DNA of 64,000 bases, taken from positions 2,629,501 to 2,693,500 of the forward strand of contig NZ_JAENXS010000001.1 of NCBI RefSeq assembly GCF_016612535.1, in the 5' to 3' direction. The position numbers and the translations under genes are program-made. The notes beneath the pieces are model-generated. The model was not told the origin of the DNA and searched no databases. It saw nothing but the letters and a program-made list of their open reading frames with translations. Shown piece after piece: positions 62,795-64,000 of the stretch. Within the stretch, counting starts at the first letter, position 1. Each line of letters begins with the position of its first letter. The stretch is from Bradyrhizobium diazoefficiens. GTDB lineage: Bacteria; Pseudomonadota; Alphaproteobacteria; Rhizobiales; Xanthobacteraceae.

Positions 62795-63427
62795 ATGAAG
62801 CTGCACGGCTATTTCCGCTCCAGCGCCGCCTATCGCGTGCGGATCGCGCTGAACCTCAAGGGCCTCGGCGCCGAGCACCTGCCGCATCATTTGCGCAAGG
62901 GCGAGCAATGCGCGCCGGCCTATCTCGCCATCAATCCGCAAGGCCTGGTGCCGGCGCTGGAGAATGATGCGGGGGCAGTGCTGACCCAGTCGGTCGCGAT
63001 CATCGAATGGCTCGATGAGACCCATCCCAACCCGCCGCTGCTGCCGAGGGATGCGCTGCAGCGTGCCAAGGTGCGCGCGTTCGCGCTCGCGATCGCCTGC
63101 GACACCCACCCGGTGCAGAATTTGAAGGTGCTGGCGAGGCTCCGCGAGCTCGGGCTTGCCGAAGAGAAGGTCCAGGACTGGGCGGCCTGGGTCAATCGTG
63201 AGGGGCTGTCGGCCTGCGAGATGCTGATCAGGGACGACCCCGGGCCGTTCTGCTTCGGCGATGCGCCGACCTTGGCCGATCTCTGCCTGGTGCCGCAGCT
63301 CGCCAATGCGCGCCGCTTCGGTGTGGATGTCGCGGCCTATCCGCGTCTGCTGAAGGCGGAAGCCGCCGCCAAGGCGCATCCTGCGTTTGCCAACGCTGCA
63401 CCCGAGAAGCAGCCCGATGCCGAGTAA
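62795..63427 (+). CDS. Maleylpyruvate/maleylacetoacetate isomerase (zeta-class GST)
   Basis: A 210-residue zeta-class glutathione transferase fold. N-terminal YFRSSAAYRVRIALNLKG is the zeta active-site motif (SSxxxRVR), and GLVPALENDAGAVLTQSVAI the glutathione-binding loop. It isomerises maleylpyruvate to fumarylpyruvate, or maleylacetoacetate; the divergent gentisate dioxygenase favours the first. Overlaps the MarR gene by 11 bases. Confidence 0.92.
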   Translation: MKLHGYFRSSAAYRVRIALNLKGLGAEHLPHHLRKGEQCAPAYLAINPQGLVPALENDAGAVLTQSVAIIEWLDETHPNPPLLPRDALQRAKVRAFALAIACDTHPVQNLKVLARLRELGLAEEKVQDWAAWVNREGLSACEMLIRDDPGPFCFGDAPTLADLCLVPQLANARRFGVDVAAYPRLLKAEAAAKAHPAFANAAPEKQPDAE

Positions 63428-63929
63428 GTCGGCCGCTCCGATCACGATCGACGCGGTCTATGCCGCGCCGGGCTATCTGTTCCGGCGCATGCAGCAGATC
63501 GCAGTCTCGATCTTCATGGAGGAGTGCAAGGCGTTCGATCTCACGCCGGTGCAATATGCCGCGCTGATCGCGATCCACACCCATCCCGGCATCGACGCGA
63601 CGCGGCTGTCGGCCGTGATCGCTTTCGACCGCTCCACGCTCGGCAGTGTGATCGAGCGGCTGCAGGCCAAGGACTATATCGAGCGCAAGCCGGCGCCCGA
63701 GGACAAGCGGATCAAGCTACTCTATTTGACCAAGCCGGGCGCCGCGATCCTGCGCGAGATCATGCCGGTGGTCGAACGCGCCCAGGCGCGCATGCTGGAG
63801 CCGCTGAAGCCCACCGAGCGCAAGGCGCTGGTGGGGCTGTTGGTACAGCTCGTCGACCTCAACAATGAGGCCTCGCGCGTGCCGCTGCGTGCGGAGGACG
63901 CACTGGAGCACCTGGGGAAAGCAGGGTGA
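63417..63929 (+). CDS. MarR family transcriptional regulator
   Basis: A 170-residue MarR regulator. The winged helix-turn-helix spans FDLTPVQYAALIAIHTHPG to DRSTLGSVIERLQAKDYIER, and the wing PAPEDKRIKLLYLT carries the Asp/Arg signature. The ATG at 63417 overlaps the isomerase gene, so they are co-translated. It probably represses the gentisate genes through the shared divergent spacer and is relieved by the substrate or an intermediate (inference). Confidence 0.92.
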   Translation: MPSKSAAPITIDAVYAAPGYLFRRMQQIAVSIFMEECKAFDLTPVQYAALIAIHTHPGIDATRLSAVIAFDRSTLGSVIERLQAKDYIERKPAPEDKRIKLLYLTKPGAAILREIMPVVERAQARMLEPLKPTERKALVGLLVQLVDLNNEASRVPLRAEDALEHLGKAG

Positions 63930-63960
63930 GGGGGAGCTGCACAGGCGCCTCATTCTCGGT

Positions 63961-64000
63961 GTCGTCCCGGCGAAGGCCGGGACCCATACCGCGTGATCCA
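63961..64000. repeat. Type A repeat, cut by the window end
   Basis: Starts gtcgtcccggcgaaggccgg and then gacccataccgcgtgat, identical in order to other left arms. The right arm lies beyond the window. Confidence 0.8.

Overview
The window is a high-GC alphaproteobacterial chromosome segment, most likely Bradyrhizobium or a close relative in the Nitrobacteraceae. This is inferred from gene content (cobST, a RegS/RegR pair, a CarD/fdxA neighbourhood, many beta-oxidation genes) and from the dense intergenic palindromic repeats. No plasmid or phage replication gene is visible.

Layout. 1-4.2 kb: cobS, cobT and a Tat-exported phytase-like esterase, tightly packed. 4.2-8.4 kb: an Old Yellow Enzyme, a small membrane protein, a PilZ protein, a DUF2235 hydrolase and a tiny basic protein. 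8.4-15.3 kb is the accessory part: a decayed IS4-type insertion sequence that landed inside an intergenic palindrome, a DUF1488 gene, a broken copy of the DUF2235 gene start, and a 1339-aa NACHT-type P-loop NTPase with a C-terminal PD-(D/E)XK-like nuclease motif. The NACHT gene has clearly lower GC than its surroundings. It is the best candidate here for an undescribed system, probably anti-phage defence. 15.4-23 kb is core again: rpmB, a DUF3108 protein, a Suv3-like RNA helicase, an S4 RNA-binding protein whose expected ATG reads ACG, fdxA and a CarD regulator.

23-33.6 kb: an NTF2-like protein and a secreted protein, a LysR regulator, then seven same-strand genes cyoABCD-surf1-regS-regR whose ends touch or overlap. 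This links a quinol oxidase, its assembly factor and a quinone-sensing two-component system in one apparent operon. A divergent MHS-type transporter shares a perfect 11-bp dyad with cyoA. 33.7-36 kb: an M48 lipoprotein protease and an SNase-like protein.

36-43.3 kb is an acyl-CoA degradation island: an orphan LivK-type binding protein, enoyl-CoA hydratase plus VOC protein, and hydratase plus two acyl-CoA dehydrogenases divergent from an SDR. A shared TTCCGC-N3-GCGGA dyad lies at both ends, suggesting one regulator. 43.4-49.2 kb: small membrane and DUF937 proteins, a ketopantoate-reductase-like enzyme, secreted proteins, RraA-like and cupin proteins, and tRNA-Arg(CCT). 49.3-57.2 kb: an amidohydrolase, an orphan oligopeptide-type binding protein, an acyl-CoA dehydrogenase, a hydrolase, a second ketopantoate-reductase-like gene, an enoyl-CoA hydratase and a LysR regulator. 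57.3-64 kb: an FAD oxidoreductase with a complete NMT1/SsuA-type ABC transporter, then gentisate 1,2-dioxygenase divergent from a maleylpyruvate/maleylacetoacetate isomerase and a MarR regulator, i.e. an aromatic ring-cleavage module.

At least five families of palindromic intergenic repeats are scattered through the window. Coordinates were derived by reading and hand counting. Functional calls rest on recognised motifs, not on database searches.
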